From positions 496,001-560,000 of the forward strand of contig CANLMR010000001.1 of NCBI GenBank assembly GCA_947492185.1: a DNA stretch of 64,000 nt, written 5' to 3'. The notes under the pieces are model-generated. The model was not told the DNA's origin, made no database searches, and was given only the letters and a program-made list of their open reading frames with translations. A program made the translations under genes and the position numbers. This DNA comes from an uncultured Tenacibaculum sp. GTDB taxonomy: Bacteria; Bacteroidota; Bacteroidia; Flavobacteriales; Flavobacteriaceae. This document shows positions 35,590 to 45,519 of this stretch, one piece after another (within the stretch, counting starts at the first letter, position 1; each line of letters starts with the position of its first letter).

Positions 35590-36777
35590 ATGAAGACAAT
35601 CAACGATTTTAATTTTGAAGATAAAAAAGCATTAATCCGTGTAGATTTTAATGTGCCGTTAAACGATGAATTTCAAGTAACAGATGATACTAGAATTCAA
35701 TCAGCAAAACCAACTATTATTAAAATATTAGAAGATGGTGGAAGCTGTGTCTTAATGTCGCATTTAGGTCGTCCAAAAGGTGTTGATGAAAAATTTTCAT
35801 TACAACATATTGTTGATAAGGTAAGCGAAGTAATTGGTGTTCAAGTAAAGTTTGTAAACGATTGTGTTGGAGCTAGTGTTGAAGAGGCAGTAGCTGGATT
35901 ACAAAACGGTGAGATTTTATTATTAGAAAATTTACGTTTTCATGGTGAAGAGAAAGCAGGAGATGTTGCTTTTGCTGAACAACTTTCAAAGTTAGGAGAT
36001 GTGTATGTAAATGATGCTTTTGGTACTGCTCACAGAGCGCATGCATCAACAGCAGTAATTGCACAATTTTTCCCAGAAAAAAAATGCTTTGGTTCTCTAT
36101 TAGCGAAAGAAATTGAAAGTATAGATAAAGTATTAAACAATTCTGAAAAGCCTGTAACCGCAATTTTAGGAGGAGCAAAAGTATCTTCTAAAATTGGTGT
36201 GATTGAAAATATTATTGAAAAAGTAGATCATATTATTGTTGGTGGTGGAATGACGTTCACATTTGTAAAAGCCTTAGGCGGATCAATTGGAAACTCTTTA
36301 GTTGAAGAAGATAAATTACAATTAGCTTTAGATATTTTAAAAATCGCGAAAGAGAAGAATACGGAAATTCACTTACCAGTAGATGCTGTTATCGCAGATA
36401 ATTTTGCAAACGACGCAAATACACAAACAGTGAACACAAATGAAATACCTGATGGTTGGATGGGATTAGATGCAGGTCCAGAAACTTCAAAGAAATTTGC
36501 TGAAGTGGTTGCTAACTCTAAAACCATTTTATGGAACGGACCTTTAGGAGTTTTTGAAATGGAAAACTTTGCAAAAGGTACTATTGAACTAGGAAATGCA
36601 ATTGATGCAGCAACTAAAAACGGAGCATTCTCTTTAGTTGGAGGAGGAGATTCTGTAGCAGCTGTAAAACAATTCGGATTTGCAGATAAAGTAAGTTATG
36701 TATCAACAGGTGGTGGAGCGATGTTAGAAAGCTTAGAGGGAAAAACCTTACCTGGAATTGATGCTATTTTAAATTAG
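35590..36777 (+). CDS. pgk: phosphoglycerate kinase
   Basis: Glycolytic ATP-forming kinase of 395 residues. Hallmarks: [72 protein letters not shown], the hinge region, and the nucleotide site [16 protein letters not shown] with [19 protein letters not shown]. Complete and unremarkable. The interrupted membrane-protein gene follows after 12 nt. Confidence 0.97.
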   Translation: MKTINDFNFEDKKALIRVDFNVPLNDEFQVTDDTRIQSAKPTIIKILEDGGSCVLMSHLGRPKGVDEKFSLQHIVDKVSEVIGVQVKFVNDCVGASVEEAVAGLQNGEILLLENLRFHGEEKAGDVAFAEQLSKLGDVYVNDAFGTAHRAHASTAVIAQFFPEKKCFGSLLAKEIESIDKVLNNSEKPVTAILGGAKVSSKIGVIENIIEKVDHIIVGGGMTFTFVKALGGSIGNSLVEEDKLQLALDILKIAKEKNTEIHLPVDAVIADNFANDANTQTVNTNEIPDGWMGLDAGPETSKKFAEVVANSKTILWNGPLGVFEMENFAKGTIELGNAIDAATKNGAFSLVGGGDSVAAVKQFGFADKVSYVSTGGGAMLESLEGKTLPGIDAILN

Positions 36778-36789
36778 AAAATTATTGCT

Positions 36790-37389
36790 ATGAAAAAATA
36801 TTGGTTCTTAAAAGATAACACTTACTTGATAGATGTGAGTGAAAATTCAATTTATTCAGGTAGTGTAAAAAAGTATATAAAATCAGAACTTGTTAACAAA
36901 ATTGAGAGAGAAGGGTTTCCTGAAGATATTTTCAGTGTGCCTTTCTCTTATATTAAGTCCATAGAAAATCCTGAGGGTAAAAAGAGTATTACTATTTTCT
37001 ACGGAGATCAATCTGAGGAAGAAGTAATAATTGAAAATGAAGTTGTGAAAAATGAATTTTTCGGGGAAGTACAAAACCAATTAGAGAATTTTGAGTATTT
37101 AAAAGGCAAACCTTCGGTTTTTAAACATGCCAAAGCTCAATTTTTTGCTGTTCTCTTTATTACAGGTATTTTTGTTTGGACTTTTTATTTAGCGAATGAA
37201 ATCGAAAAAGGTTATCAATACGAGGTTGTTGGTGGATGACAAGGAGTAGGAAGTCTTGTTTTAGGATTAGCTCAGTTTGGTTCTTTAAAAGTAATTTTAG
37301 GTTACTTGGGTCTTCTTTCAATAGCTCTTTATGCTTTGATAAAAAGATTAAAAAATAGAGTTTTTGTAGAATATCTTGTAAGAAAGTAG
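36790..37389 (+). pseudogene. two-helix membrane protein gene interrupted by in-frame TGA
   Basis: The ORF stops at TGA 37237-37239 after 149 codons, but the same frame stays open for another 49 codons to TAG 37387. The first part is a soluble N-terminal region plus one transmembrane helix (AQFFAVLFITGIFVWTFYLA). The part after the TGA (QGVGSLVLGLAQFGSLKVILG...) supplies a second helix and basic tail. So the gene reads as a 199-codon protein with one nonsense codon. Possible causes: a point mutation, a sequencing error, or readthrough at TGA-C, a weak stop context. Family not recognised; 12 nt after pgk. Confidence 0.65.
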
Positions 37390-37422
37390 GTTTTTACAAG
37401 ACATTCATTTAAAATCAAATAA

Positions 37423-38463
37423 ATGAAATATACAACGTTACCAAATACTGATGTAAAAGTTTCTAAAATATGTTTAGGAACTATGACATGGGGAAATCAA
37501 AATACAGAAGCAGAAGGTTTCGAACAAATGGATTACGCCTTAGAACAAGGTGTAAACTTTTTTGATACAGCAGAATTGTATTCTGTTCCTGCAACACCAG
37601 AAACGTATGGTGCAACAGAAAAAATTATAGGAAACTGGTTTAAGAAAACTGGAAATAGAGATAAAGTTGTTTTAGCTTCTAAAATTGCTGGAGGTGGAGC
37701 ATATACAGCTCATATCCGATCAGGAGGATTAACAGGTCAAAATATTATTGAAGCTGTTGAAGGAAGCTTAAAACGTTTACAAACAGATTATATCGATTTA
37801 TATCAATTACACTGGCCAAACAGAGGTGTAAATTGTTTTGGAGTAAGAGATTATCCATATAAAACTTCAACAAAAGAGGCAGAAGATCATATTGAAATTT
37901 TAGAAACACTTCAGGAATTAATTAAACAAGGAAAGATAAAACACGTTGGATTGTCAAATGAAACTCCTTGGGGAACGATGAAGTATTTACAAGCTGCTGA
38001 ACAAAAAGGATTACCAAGAATGGCAACAATCCAAAATTCATATTCTTTAATTCACCGTGGTTATGAATATGGAATGTCAGAAGTTTCAATGCGAGAAAAT
38101 ATTGGATTATTAGCGTATTCTCCATTAGCACAAGGAGTACTTTCTGGAAAGTATTTAGATGGAGGTCAGCCGAGAGGAGCAAGAGGAACATTATTTCCTC
38201 GTTTTATTGCTCGTTATATGGGCGACGGATCTCAAGAAGCAGTAAGAGCTTATTTAGCAATTGCAGAGAAACACGGATTGACGTTATCTGAATTATCATT
38301 AGCGTATATCAATCAATTACCGTTTGTAACAAGTAACATCATTGGTGCTACAAAAATGGATCAGTTGAAGGAAAATATAGGTTCTATCAACATCGATTTA
38401 TCTGAAGAGATTTTAGAAGAAATCGAAGCTGTGCATACAGCAAGACCGAATCCTGCTCCTTAA
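37423..38463 (+). CDS. aldo/keto reductase, Tas-like
   Basis: NADP(H)-dependent oxidoreductase of 346 residues with TIM-barrel AKR features: LGTMTWGNQNTEAEGFEQMDYAL, catalytic FDTAELYSVP (D, Y), K in VLASKIAG, the LYQLHWPNRG histidine and cofactor-binding FVTSNIIGATKMDQLKENI. The N-terminus closely follows the E. coli Tas pattern. Physiological substrate unknown. It is followed by a strong terminator. Confidence 0.88.
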   Translation: MKYTTLPNTDVKVSKICLGTMTWGNQNTEAEGFEQMDYALEQGVNFFDTAELYSVPATPETYGATEKIIGNWFKKTGNRDKVVLASKIAGGGAYTAHIRSGGLTGQNIIEAVEGSLKRLQTDYIDLYQLHWPNRGVNCFGVRDYPYKTSTKEAEDHIEILETLQELIKQGKIKHVGLSNETPWGTMKYLQAAEQKGLPRMATIQNSYSLIHRGYEYGMSEVSMRENIGLLAYSPLAQGVLSGKYLDGGQPRGARGTLFPRFIARYMGDGSQEAVRAYLAIAEKHGLTLSELSLAYINQLPFVTSNIIGATKMDQLKENIGSINIDLSEEILEEIEAVHTARPNPAP

Positions 38464-38481
38464 GGAAAATATATTTCAAAT

Positions 38482-38512
38482 AAAAAACCGAAGCTTTTGG
38501 CTTCGGTTTTTT
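38482..38512. terminator. bidirectional intrinsic terminator
   Basis: 13-bp stem AAAAAACCGAAGC / GCTTCGGTTTTTT with a 5-nt loop between the convergent aldo/keto reductase and S41 peptidase genes. Confidence 0.9.
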
Positions 38513-38514
38513 GT

Positions 38515-39945
38515 TTATTGTTTCTCCAAAAGTTCTATGGTTTGATCAACCCAATTTTTCGTGTTGTTTAGGTAATGATTTGGAGCAATTCCAATCACTT
38601 CATAAGCCCGTTGTTTTTTATATCTACTCGAAGTACAAGTTAGTGTAAAGTTATAACATGGCGTGTATACGGTTCCAACTTCTCCATAGCCGACATATCC
38701 TCCAGAATTTTCTCCAACTAAAATAGTTTTTGTGCTTTGCTGCGCTCTAAACAATAAAGTTTCACAAGAACTGGCACAGTTTTTATTATATAAAATGGCA
38801 ACTTTTTTTACAGCAATTGATTTATAAATTCTACTCATTTTACCGCCTTTAGAAACAGACATGAATGAATTTAATCGTGCTTTTTTCATTTTCTTTACTC
38901 GTTTTGCAAACCACTTTACACGATCTTCACTAAAGTTAATAGTGTCTTCTTTCGCATCTTTATACCACCCTTCCCAAATTTTAATATTGTCTTTCGTTAT
39001 GTATAAGTCTACTTTGTCTGTTTTAATTTTATTGGTGTAAATAAACTCTAATAAAGGATTTACATTGGCATCACTTCCTCCACCATTATTACGAACATCA
39101 ATAATCAAATAAGGTGTTGTTCTAATTTTATTGAAAGATGCATCGTATAGTGAATCTATCTTTGCGCTTCTTCTTCCAGAAAATGTTGGAATTCTTAAAT
39201 AAGAAATACTATCATTTATGGTTTTAAAATCAAATTCATATGATACGTCTGTAGCGTGATTAACTTGTTTTTCAAGAGAGGTTTTAAACCAAAAATCACC
39301 TAAAACTCCTTCTTTTAATGAGAATCTACTATTATATCGTACAGCATGATTTTTTAGATATGAAATCGCTAGAAATTCATTTTGAACATCAGTATTTTTA
39401 AGTTCAAATTTTACTTGTCCTGCTTTCCAAAGTTTAGTTTTAGATTCTAGAATAACACCCACGTAATCTCTTAAAGCTGTTTTATTAGGAATAACGGCAA
39501 CTTTGTAGGCTCCTTTAATTTCATAAACCCCTCTAATATCATCTAATGGATATTGGTTTTGATCGATTTGATCTGCAGGAATTATTTCTCTAGATGTAAA
39601 TGTTTTTGATGCTAGAAATTGTTGTACTTGTTTTTCGTTTTTATCATCAATATTTTCACTTCTCATGTAAATAGAAGAATGATTATCTCTAAAAAATTCA
39701 ACGAATTGTAAAGTTAATTTATAACAATCGCTTTTTGTTTCGGCTTTTTCTGCTTCGGCTTTTAAACTAGCTTTTAAAGAAGCATATTTATCTTTTGTTT
39801 TAGAGGTTACATTGTCTTTAAACCCAGGAAGATTGTTTTCATAATAGGTAATTACAAAATCTAAATCTTTGGAACATTTACAAACTTCTTGCGAAAAAGA
39901 ATAATTACTGATGAGCAGCAATAAAAGGATGGTTATATTCTTCAT
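38515..39945 (-). CDS. S41 family (C-terminal-processing-like) serine peptidase
   Basis: 476 residues with signal peptide MKNITILLLLLISNYSFSQ. The tail-specific protease core spans about 235-450: ISYLRIPTFSGRR, YLIIDVRNNGGGSDANVNPL, and the nucleophile segment NKNCASSCETLLFRAQQS followed by VGENSGGYVGYGE. The N-terminal half shows no PDZ signature I recognise. Probably periplasmic or surface; role unknown. Confidence 0.85.
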   Translation of the reverse strand: MKNITILLLLLISNYSFSQEVCKCSKDLDFVITYYENNLPGFKDNVTSKTKDKYASLKASLKAEAEKAETKSDCYKLTLQFVEFFRDNHSSIYMRSENIDDKNEKQVQQFLASKTFTSREIIPADQIDQNQYPLDDIRGVYEIKGAYKVAVIPNKTALRDYVGVILESKTKLWKAGQVKFELKNTDVQNEFLAISYLKNHAVRYNSRFSLKEGVLGDFWFKTSLEKQVNHATDVSYEFDFKTINDSISYLRIPTFSGRRSAKIDSLYDASFNKIRTTPYLIIDVRNNGGGSDANVNPLLEFIYTNKIKTDKVDLYITKDNIKIWEGWYKDAKEDTINFSEDRVKWFAKRVKKMKKARLNSFMSVSKGGKMSRIYKSIAVKKVAILYNKNCASSCETLLFRAQQSTKTILVGENSGGYVGYGEVGTVYTPCYNFTLTCTSSRYKKQRAYEVIGIAPNHYLNNTKNWVDQTIELLEKQ

Positions 39946-40007
39946 TGTTAGTTTTTCAATTGTTTTTTAAAAAGACAAACACAATGTACAAATGTTACAC
40001 AAAACAA

Positions 40008-40036
40008 AAAACCTGAAGAAATGATCTTCAGGTTTT
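40008..40036 (-). terminator. intrinsic terminator of trpS
   Basis: 12-bp stem AAAACCTGAAGA / TCTTCAGGTTTT; on the minus strand it is followed by T-rich sequence, the orientation expected after trpS. Confidence 0.7.
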
Positions 40037-40073
40037 CATATGTTATTTTATTGTAAAAACTATCAATAATAAG

Positions 40074-40093
40074 ATTCCCACCTAAACGGGAAT
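40074..40093. repeat. intergenic ATTCCC-type hairpin
   Basis: ATTCCC / GGGAAT around an 8-nt loop in the trpS 3' region; its flanks GATTCCC...GGGAATGAC resemble dispersed elements in related genomes. Confidence 0.5.
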
Positions 40094-40151
40094 GACAAAT
40101 ATGAATAATTTTTGTCTTTTCTTTCTTATCTCTACTGTTTTAATCTAAAAA

Positions 40152-41120
40152 CTAGTAACCCACTTTAGCACGAACGCGTTGCAAAACATCTTGAGCTACT
40201 TTTCTAGCTTTTTCTGCTCCAATAGCTAAAGCTTCATCAATCTCATTTTTGTTTTCCATATAGTGATTATACTTTGCTCTAACATCAGCAAACTTATCAA
40301 TAATCAACTCATATAAAGCTTGCTTTGCATGACCATAACCATAGTTTCCTCCTTCGTAATTAGCTCGCATTTCAGCAATTTGCTCTTCAGAACCTAATAA
40401 CTTATATAACGCAAATACATTATCAGTATCTGGATTTTTTGGTTCTTCTAACGGAGTACTATCCGTTTGAATTTTCATGATTTGCTTACGTAACTTTTTG
40501 TCTGGTAAAAAAATGTTGATTACGTTATCACGAGATTTACTCATTTTTTCTCCATCAATTCCAGGGACTAATTGTGTGTGCTCTTGAATTTTTGCTTGAG
40601 GTGGAACTAAAGTTTCTCCAACAACATTATTTAATCGGTTAGCAACATCTCTAGTCATTTCTAAATGCTGTAACTGATCTTTTCCAACCGGAACAATTTC
40701 TGCATCGTATAATAAAATATCTGCAGCCATTAGCATTGGATATGTAAATAATCCAGAATTTACATCTTCTAATCGATCTGCTTTATCCTTAAAACTATGT
40801 GCAAGTGTTAATCGTTGATATGGATAAAAACAATTTAAATACCACGTCAGTTCAGTAACTTCAGGAATATCACTCTGACGATAAAAAACAGTTTTGTTCA
40901 CATCAATACCACAAGCGAGCCATGTAGCTGCTGTGCTGTATGTGTTTTCACGTAATTGATTTCCGTCTTTAATTTGAGTTAAAGAGTGCATATCTGCAAT
41001 AAATAAAAACGATTCGTTTTCTGGCTGATTTGCCATTTCAATAGCAGGTAAAATAGCACCTAATAAATTTCCTAAGTGTGGAGTTCCTGTACTTTGTACA
41101 CCAGTTAAGATCCTAGACAT
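40152..41120 (-). CDS. trpS: tryptophan--tRNA ligase
   Basis: Class I aminoacyl-tRNA synthetase, 322 residues. The HIGH-type motif is TPHLGNLLGA (near residue 13) and the KMSKS motif is intact in GEKMSKSRDN (near 195). The Trp-binding segment MAADILLYDAEIVPVGKDQLQH is conserved. It has its own promoter box at 41185-41192 and a downstream terminator, so it appears monocistronic. Confidence 0.96.
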   Translation of the reverse strand: MSRILTGVQSTGTPHLGNLLGAILPAIEMANQPENESFLFIADMHSLTQIKDGNQLRENTYSTAATWLACGIDVNKTVFYRQSDIPEVTELTWYLNCFYPYQRLTLAHSFKDKADRLEDVNSGLFTYPMLMAADILLYDAEIVPVGKDQLQHLEMTRDVANRLNNVVGETLVPPQAKIQEHTQLVPGIDGEKMSKSRDNVINIFLPDKKLRKQIMKIQTDSTPLEEPKNPDTDNVFALYKLLGSEEQIAEMRANYEGGNYGYGHAKQALYELIIDKFADVRAKYNHYMENKNEIDEALAIGAEKARKVAQDVLQRVRAKVGY

Positions 41121-41184
41121 TATATTTCACTTTATGAGTTGTTTCAAAATTAGCTTTCTGAAACACGTTGATTTTTTGCGAAAA

Positions 41185-41192
41185 CAAAAGTA
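41185..41192 (-). promoter_or_regulatory. -7 box (TACTTTTG on minus strand) for trpS
   Basis: Plus-strand CAAAAGTA is the complement of TACTTTTG. A CAAAC (GTTTG on the minus strand) about 18 nt further upstream fits a -33 element. Confidence 0.6.
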
Positions 41193-41236
41193 AGGTTTAA
41201 ATCTATCAAACAAAAGAAATTACTACATTAGCAAAC

Positions 41237-42010
41237 ATGAAGTGCATAAAAATACCCTTCTTATTACTATGGCGCGTGTGGTTTTATGTATTAATGTTTT
41301 TGGGAATTATTGTAATGTCTCCTCTACTCATCGCGCTATCTTCTACAGAAAAACTGTATCCTTATTTTTGGAAAGTTGTACGGTTCTTTTCTTATTTTTT
41401 ATTGTATCTAATGGGGTGTAGAATCTCAATTGAAAAAGAGGAAGAAATTGATCCAGACAAGAGTTATGTGTTTTGTGCAAATCATACTTCGTTTTTCGAT
41501 ATATGGTTAATGGCTATTATGAGTAAAAATCCTATTGTTTTTGTAGGAAAAAAGGAATTGGTTAAAATTCCTGTTTTTGGATTCTTCTATAAAAGAGTGG
41601 TAATTATGGTAGATAGAGGAAGTGCAAATAGTAGGAGAAAAGTATATGGTTTAGCTAAAAAAAGACTTAAGAATGGAACCAGCGTTGCTATTTACCCTGA
41701 AGGTTTAGTGCCAGATGAAGAAGTAGTTTTAGCACCATTTAAAAATGGCGCTTTTAGTTTAGCAATAGAACATCAAATACCGGTCGTACCACAAGTATAT
41801 TTCGATTGTAAAAGTTCATTTTCTTGGAATATATTCAAAGGAGGTCCGAAAAAACTAAGAGCTAAACAATGTAAATTTATTTCTACAGACGGATTATCTT
41901 TAGAAGATAGAATATCATTAAAAAACAAAACATTCGACTTAATATATAACGAATTAATAAACGATAAAAAGTATATGAAATATACTTTAGAAGCAAAGAA
42001 AGATGAGTAA
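41237..42010 (+). CDS. lysophospholipid acyltransferase (PlsC family), second copy
   Basis: 257 residues with N-terminal hydrophobic helices, the catalytic NHTSFFD (82-88), the substrate region VGKKELVKIPVFGFF and YPEGLVPDEE (motif III with EG). It differs clearly from the 26835 copy and overlaps the hemolysin III gene by 8 nt. Probably also a 1-acylglycerol-3-phosphate acyltransferase; the division of labour between the two is unknown. Confidence 0.87.
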   Translation: MKCIKIPFLLLWRVWFYVLMFLGIIVMSPLLIALSSTEKLYPYFWKVVRFFSYFLLYLMGCRISIEKEEEIDPDKSYVFCANHTSFFDIWLMAIMSKNPIVFVGKKELVKIPVFGFFYKRVVIMVDRGSANSRRKVYGLAKKRLKNGTSVAIYPEGLVPDEEVVLAPFKNGAFSLAIEHQIPVVPQVYFDCKSSFSWNIFKGGPKKLRAKQCKFISTDGLSLEDRISLKNKTFDLIYNELINDKKYMKYTLEAKKDE

Positions 42011-42644
42011 TAACGAAGCACTTAATGATTATAGTCAAAAAGAGGAATATTTAAATATTCTTACACATGGTTTTGGTTTTTTCGCGAGTTGTATTGGATT
42101 TATCTTTTTAATAATAAAATCGATGTGTTATGTCTCATTTTGGGAAAGCGCTAGTTTTATCATCTTCGGATTAAGTATGGTGGTTTTGTACGCGGCTTCA
42201 ACTTTATACCACAACGCTAAAAATTCACAAAAAAGAGCCAAACTTAAAGTTTTTGATCATGCTGCAATTTTTGTTTTAATAGCAGGAAGTTATACACCGT
42301 TTTGTATTGTAGCTTTACAATCTGATTTAGGTTGGAATATGTTTTTATTAGTCTGGTTAATTGCTGTAGTAGGAATAATATTTAAATTGTTTTTTACTGG
42401 GAAACTAAAACATGTTTCTACAGTAATGTATGTGGTAATGGGATGGTTGGTTATATTTTTTATTTCTCCATTAATGGATAGTTTATCAGAATTAGGAGTA
42501 ACTTATTTAATGACGGGAGGAGTTTTTTATACTATTGGTGCAATTTTATACTCCATTAAAAAAATTCCATACAACCACGCTATATTTCATGTGTTTGTAT
42601 TGCTCGGTAGTTTTAGTCATTTTTGGGCGATTTATAATTTGTAA
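42003..42644 (+). CDS. hemolysin III family (PAQR-like) membrane protein
   Basis: 213 residues and seven transmembrane helices with family motifs EEYLNILTHGFG, STLYHNAKNSQKR, DHAAIFVLIAGSYTPF and the C-terminal NHAIFHVFVLLGSFSHF. The histidines and aspartate are the conserved metal-site-type residues of PAQR/HlyIII. Despite the name, a hemolytic role is not implied; overlap with the acyltransferase gene points to lipid or membrane homeostasis. Confidence 0.9.
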   Translation: MSNNEALNDYSQKEEYLNILTHGFGFFASCIGFIFLIIKSMCYVSFWESASFIIFGLSMVVLYAASTLYHNAKNSQKRAKLKVFDHAAIFVLIAGSYTPFCIVALQSDLGWNMFLLVWLIAVVGIIFKLFFTGKLKHVSTVMYVVMGWLVIFFISPLMDSLSELGVTYLMTGGVFYTIGAILYSIKKIPYNHAIFHVFVLLGSFSHFWAIYNL

Positions 42645-42657
42645 TTATTACTTATAA

Positions 42658-43128
42658 TCACCACTTAGTAAAAGGTTTCTTGCTTAAATTAGAATTATAG
42701 TATTCTTCTTTTCCTGTTACTTCTTTTCCTAACCAAATAGGAGCAATGTAGTTTTCGTTTTCTGAAGAAAGTTCTACTTCGGCAACAACTAAACCAAGGT
42801 TATCACCTAAAAAATCATCCACCTCAAAAACATGATTGCCACTTTTCACCAAATAGCGATATTTTTCAATAATTCCTTTTTCACATAAGTTCATAAGTTC
42901 ATTTGCTTCAGCTTTGGTAATTTCTTTTTCCCATTCAAAACGGGAAGTACCAGAAGTATTCGATTTTCCTTTTACGGTTAAAAACCCTTGTTCATCTTTT
43001 ATACGAACACGAACAACTCGTTTCTTATGAGAATTTAAGAATCCTTGTTTTATATAGTTACGCTGATAAGCGTCTTTCTTAAAACTTTGATTATTTACTA
43101 AGAATTTACGTTCTATTTCAATAGGCAT
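42658..43128 (-). CDS. CYTH domain-containing protein
   Basis: 156-residue CYTH/triphosphate tunnel metalloenzyme-like protein. The defining ExExK motif appears as IEIERKFLV at the very start, followed by RVRIKDEQGFLTVKG, EWEKEIT and FEVDDFLGDNLGLVVAEVEL. Members hydrolyse tripolyphosphate or other triphosphates. The ATG at 43128 puts the ExExK motif at residues 4-8; the ORF-track extension adds only five residues. Confidence 0.9.
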   Translation of the reverse strand: MPIEIERKFLVNNQSFKKDAYQRNYIKQGFLNSHKKRVVRVRIKDEQGFLTVKGKSNTSGTSRFEWEKEITKAEANELMNLCEKGIIEKYRYLVKSGNHVFEVDDFLGDNLGLVVAEVELSSENENYIAPIWLGKEVTGKEEYYNSNLSKKPFTKW

Positions 43129-43181
43129 ACAACTCGTTTTCAAATTTGTACGAATGTATCGCTTTTGTCGTTATTATTAAA

Positions 43182-43189
43182 TATCTTTG
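43182..43189 (+). promoter_or_regulatory. -7 box (TATCTTTG) next to the porZ start
   Basis: Exact TAnnTTTG ending 8 nt before ATG 43198; it excludes the ORF-track start at 43165. Confidence 0.5.
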
Positions 43190-43197
43190 ACCAGATT

Positions 43198-45519
43198 ATG
43201 AAGAAAATCTTTACTTTTTTACTAACTATATTTTCAATTTTTTCCTATTCACAAACTGATTTTAGTAATCAATGGGAAGATTTTTTTTCCTATAATAATA
43301 TTAAAGATTTTACCATTTCTGGAGATGTATTATATGCTTTAGCGGACAATGCTGTATTTACGTACGATCTCCAAACTCAGGAGACACAAAAGCTATCTTC
43401 TGTAAACGGATTGTCAGGCGAAACAACTTCAGCTATTTTTTATAATGAAACATACAACCGTTTGGTTATTGGTTATGAAAATGGTTTGATAGAAGTGGTT
43501 GATCAAGATGGAACAGTAACAGTATCTCCAGATATTGTTAATTTCAACCAGTCGGGCCTAAAACGAATTAATGCAATTTATCAATATAACGATGAGTTAT
43601 TACTAGCAACATCTTTTGCGGTAATTGTGTATAATATAGAACGGTTAGAGTTTGGAGACACCTATTTTATTGGGCCTAGTTCTACAAGTGTAAATGTAAA
43701 TGATGTTGTTGTATCAAATAATGAAATCTTCGCAGCTACCGAATCTGGAATTTTTGTAGCGAATACCAATGGAGGCAGTTTATTAGATGCGAATAATTGG
43801 GTCCTTCGTTTTACAGGAAATTTTAATCATATTACTGAATTTTCGGGAAATGTGTATGCAGCAACCAATAGAGATTTAATTCGATTAAATGGTGCAGCCC
43901 AACAAAATATTTTCACCTATACAGAAGATATTTCAGATGTTAAAAGTGAAGGAAATATATTAACAGTTTCGCTATCATCAAGAGCAAACATTTATAATCA
44001 ATCGTTAACTTTAACTGGAAGTAATACAGGCAGTAGTACTTTTGATTTCACTTTAAATGCTGCAGGCGTTAATTCAGGAACAGCTTTTTTAGCTACAAAA
44101 GAATTCGGAATTCTATTTGCTCCAATTGCATCGCAGTCATATACAGAAGTTCATCCACAAGGACCTCTGTCAAATCAAGTGTTTTCTATCGAGGCAAACA
44201 ATAACGGATTATGGGTTGTATATGGAGGTTACGATTCTACTTTTACACCATCACAAATTCAACAAGGGTATTCTCATTTTAACGGTACAGATTGGGTAAA
44301 CATTCCTTTTAACCCAGGAGATCCTTTTGGTGATTTAGTGCATGTTACCATAGATAAAAATAGCGATAACCGTGTTTTTATTAGTTCATTTGGAGATACA
44401 GGAGCAGTTACAACTAAACTTACAGGAGGATTATATGAACTTATAGATGATCAAATTGTACGATTCTATAATCACTTAAATAGTCCGCTTGAAGATATCG
44501 CTGCAACAGATCCAAATCGTGTTACTGTTCGTGTATCGGGAAGTGTATTAGATAGAGAAGGTAATCTTTGGGTTGCGAATGTGCTTTCTAATTCAAGATT
44601 AAAAAAGTTATCTCCATCTGGTACTTGGACCAGTTTCGATATTAACGAATTATACCTAGATAATAAACCCGGAATGGGAGAAGTAGTTATTGATAATGCA
44701 AATACAGTTTGGATTACTACGCGTAGAAATGGAGTTTTTGCCTACAATGAAAATGGAGATAGAAAAAGAGCTTTAACTACAGAAGCAACAAAAGGAAACT
44801 TGCCTAATGCGTTTACAAGAACTGTAGCTATTGATAAAAATAATAGGTTATGGATAGGAACACTTTCTGGTTTAGTGGTTTTTAGTAATACATCTGGAAT
44901 TTTTGATGCGAATGTATACGATGCAGAGCCCATTATTATTTTAGATGAAGGAATTCCGAAGAAGTTGTTAGGTGATCAAACAATTAATTCAATTAAAGTA
45001 GATGGAGCAAATAACAAATGGTTTGGAACTGATAATGGTGGAGTGTTATATACAAACCCAAGTGGACAAAATACATTAGCTAATTTTAATAAAGATAATT
45101 CTCCTCTACCATCTAATAAAATTTTAAAAATTGCTGTTGACGAATTTTCTGGTAAAGTATATTTCGCTACAGATAAAGGAATTGTAGTTTATAATAGTGA
45201 AGTAGCTCCTTTTGGAGACGAATTAGGAGAAGTATATGCTTATCCTAACCCAGCTTTAAATACAAATACTACAGTAACTATTGCTGGTAGAAACGGAACC
45301 AATATTCCTAAAGGTACGAATGTTAAAATCCTAGATGTAGCAGGAAATTTAGTTTACGAAACAAATGTTGTAGAAGGGCAACAAGTTCAAGGAGGAAAAA
45401 TTGTTTGGAACAAACGTAATTTAGCAGGTCAAAAAGTAGCATCAGGTATTTATATTGTATTATTAGTTACTGATGATGGAGCCGAGACTTCTACAACTAA
45501 AATAGCTATTGTTAATTAA
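43198..45519 (+). CDS. porZ: type IX secretion system protein PorZ-like
   Basis: About 773 residues: signal peptide MKKIFTFLLTIFSIFSYSQ, an N-terminal segment WEDFFSYNNIKDFTISGDVLYALAD, two-component-regulator-type propeller repeats (e.g. IDKNNRLWIGTLSGLVVF, VDGANNKWFGTDNGGVLY) and a C-terminal FlgD/CTD-like domain (VYAYPNPALN...GKIVWNKRNLAGQKVASGIYIVLL). This arrangement fits PorZ of the cell-surface attachment complex that puts A-LPS on T9SS cargo. recO follows with a 1-nt overlap. Confidence 0.82.
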   Translation: MKKIFTFLLTIFSIFSYSQTDFSNQWEDFFSYNNIKDFTISGDVLYALADNAVFTYDLQTQETQKLSSVNGLSGETTSAIFYNETYNRLVIGYENGLIEVVDQDGTVTVSPDIVNFNQSGLKRINAIYQYNDELLLATSFAVIVYNIERLEFGDTYFIGPSSTSVNVNDVVVSNNEIFAATESGIFVANTNGGSLLDANNWVLRFTGNFNHITEFSGNVYAATNRDLIRLNGAAQQNIFTYTEDISDVKSEGNILTVSLSSRANIYNQSLTLTGSNTGSSTFDFTLNAAGVNSGTAFLATKEFGILFAPIASQSYTEVHPQGPLSNQVFSIEANNNGLWVVYGGYDSTFTPSQIQQGYSHFNGTDWVNIPFNPGDPFGDLVHVTIDKNSDNRVFISSFGDTGAVTTKLTGGLYELIDDQIVRFYNHLNSPLEDIAATDPNRVTVRVSGSVLDREGNLWVANVLSNSRLKKLSPSGTWTSFDINELYLDNKPGMGEVVIDNANTVWITTRRNGVFAYNENGDRKRALTTEATKGNLPNAFTRTVAIDKNNRLWIGTLSGLVVFSNTSGIFDANVYDAEPIIILDEGIPKKLLGDQTINSIKVDGANNKWFGTDNGGVLYTNPSGQNTLANFNKDNSPLPSNKILKIAVDEFSGKVYFATDKGIVVYNSEVAPFGDELGEVYAYPNPALNTNTTVTIAGRNGTNIPKGTNVKILDVAGNLVYETNVVEGQQVQGGKIVWNKRNLAGQKVASGIYIVLLVTDDGAETSTTKIAIVN

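Noticed and set aside
42003-42644. Hemolysin/virulence factor
   Set aside because: The family name is historical; the sequence is a PAQR-like seven-helix protein next to a lipid acyltransferase.
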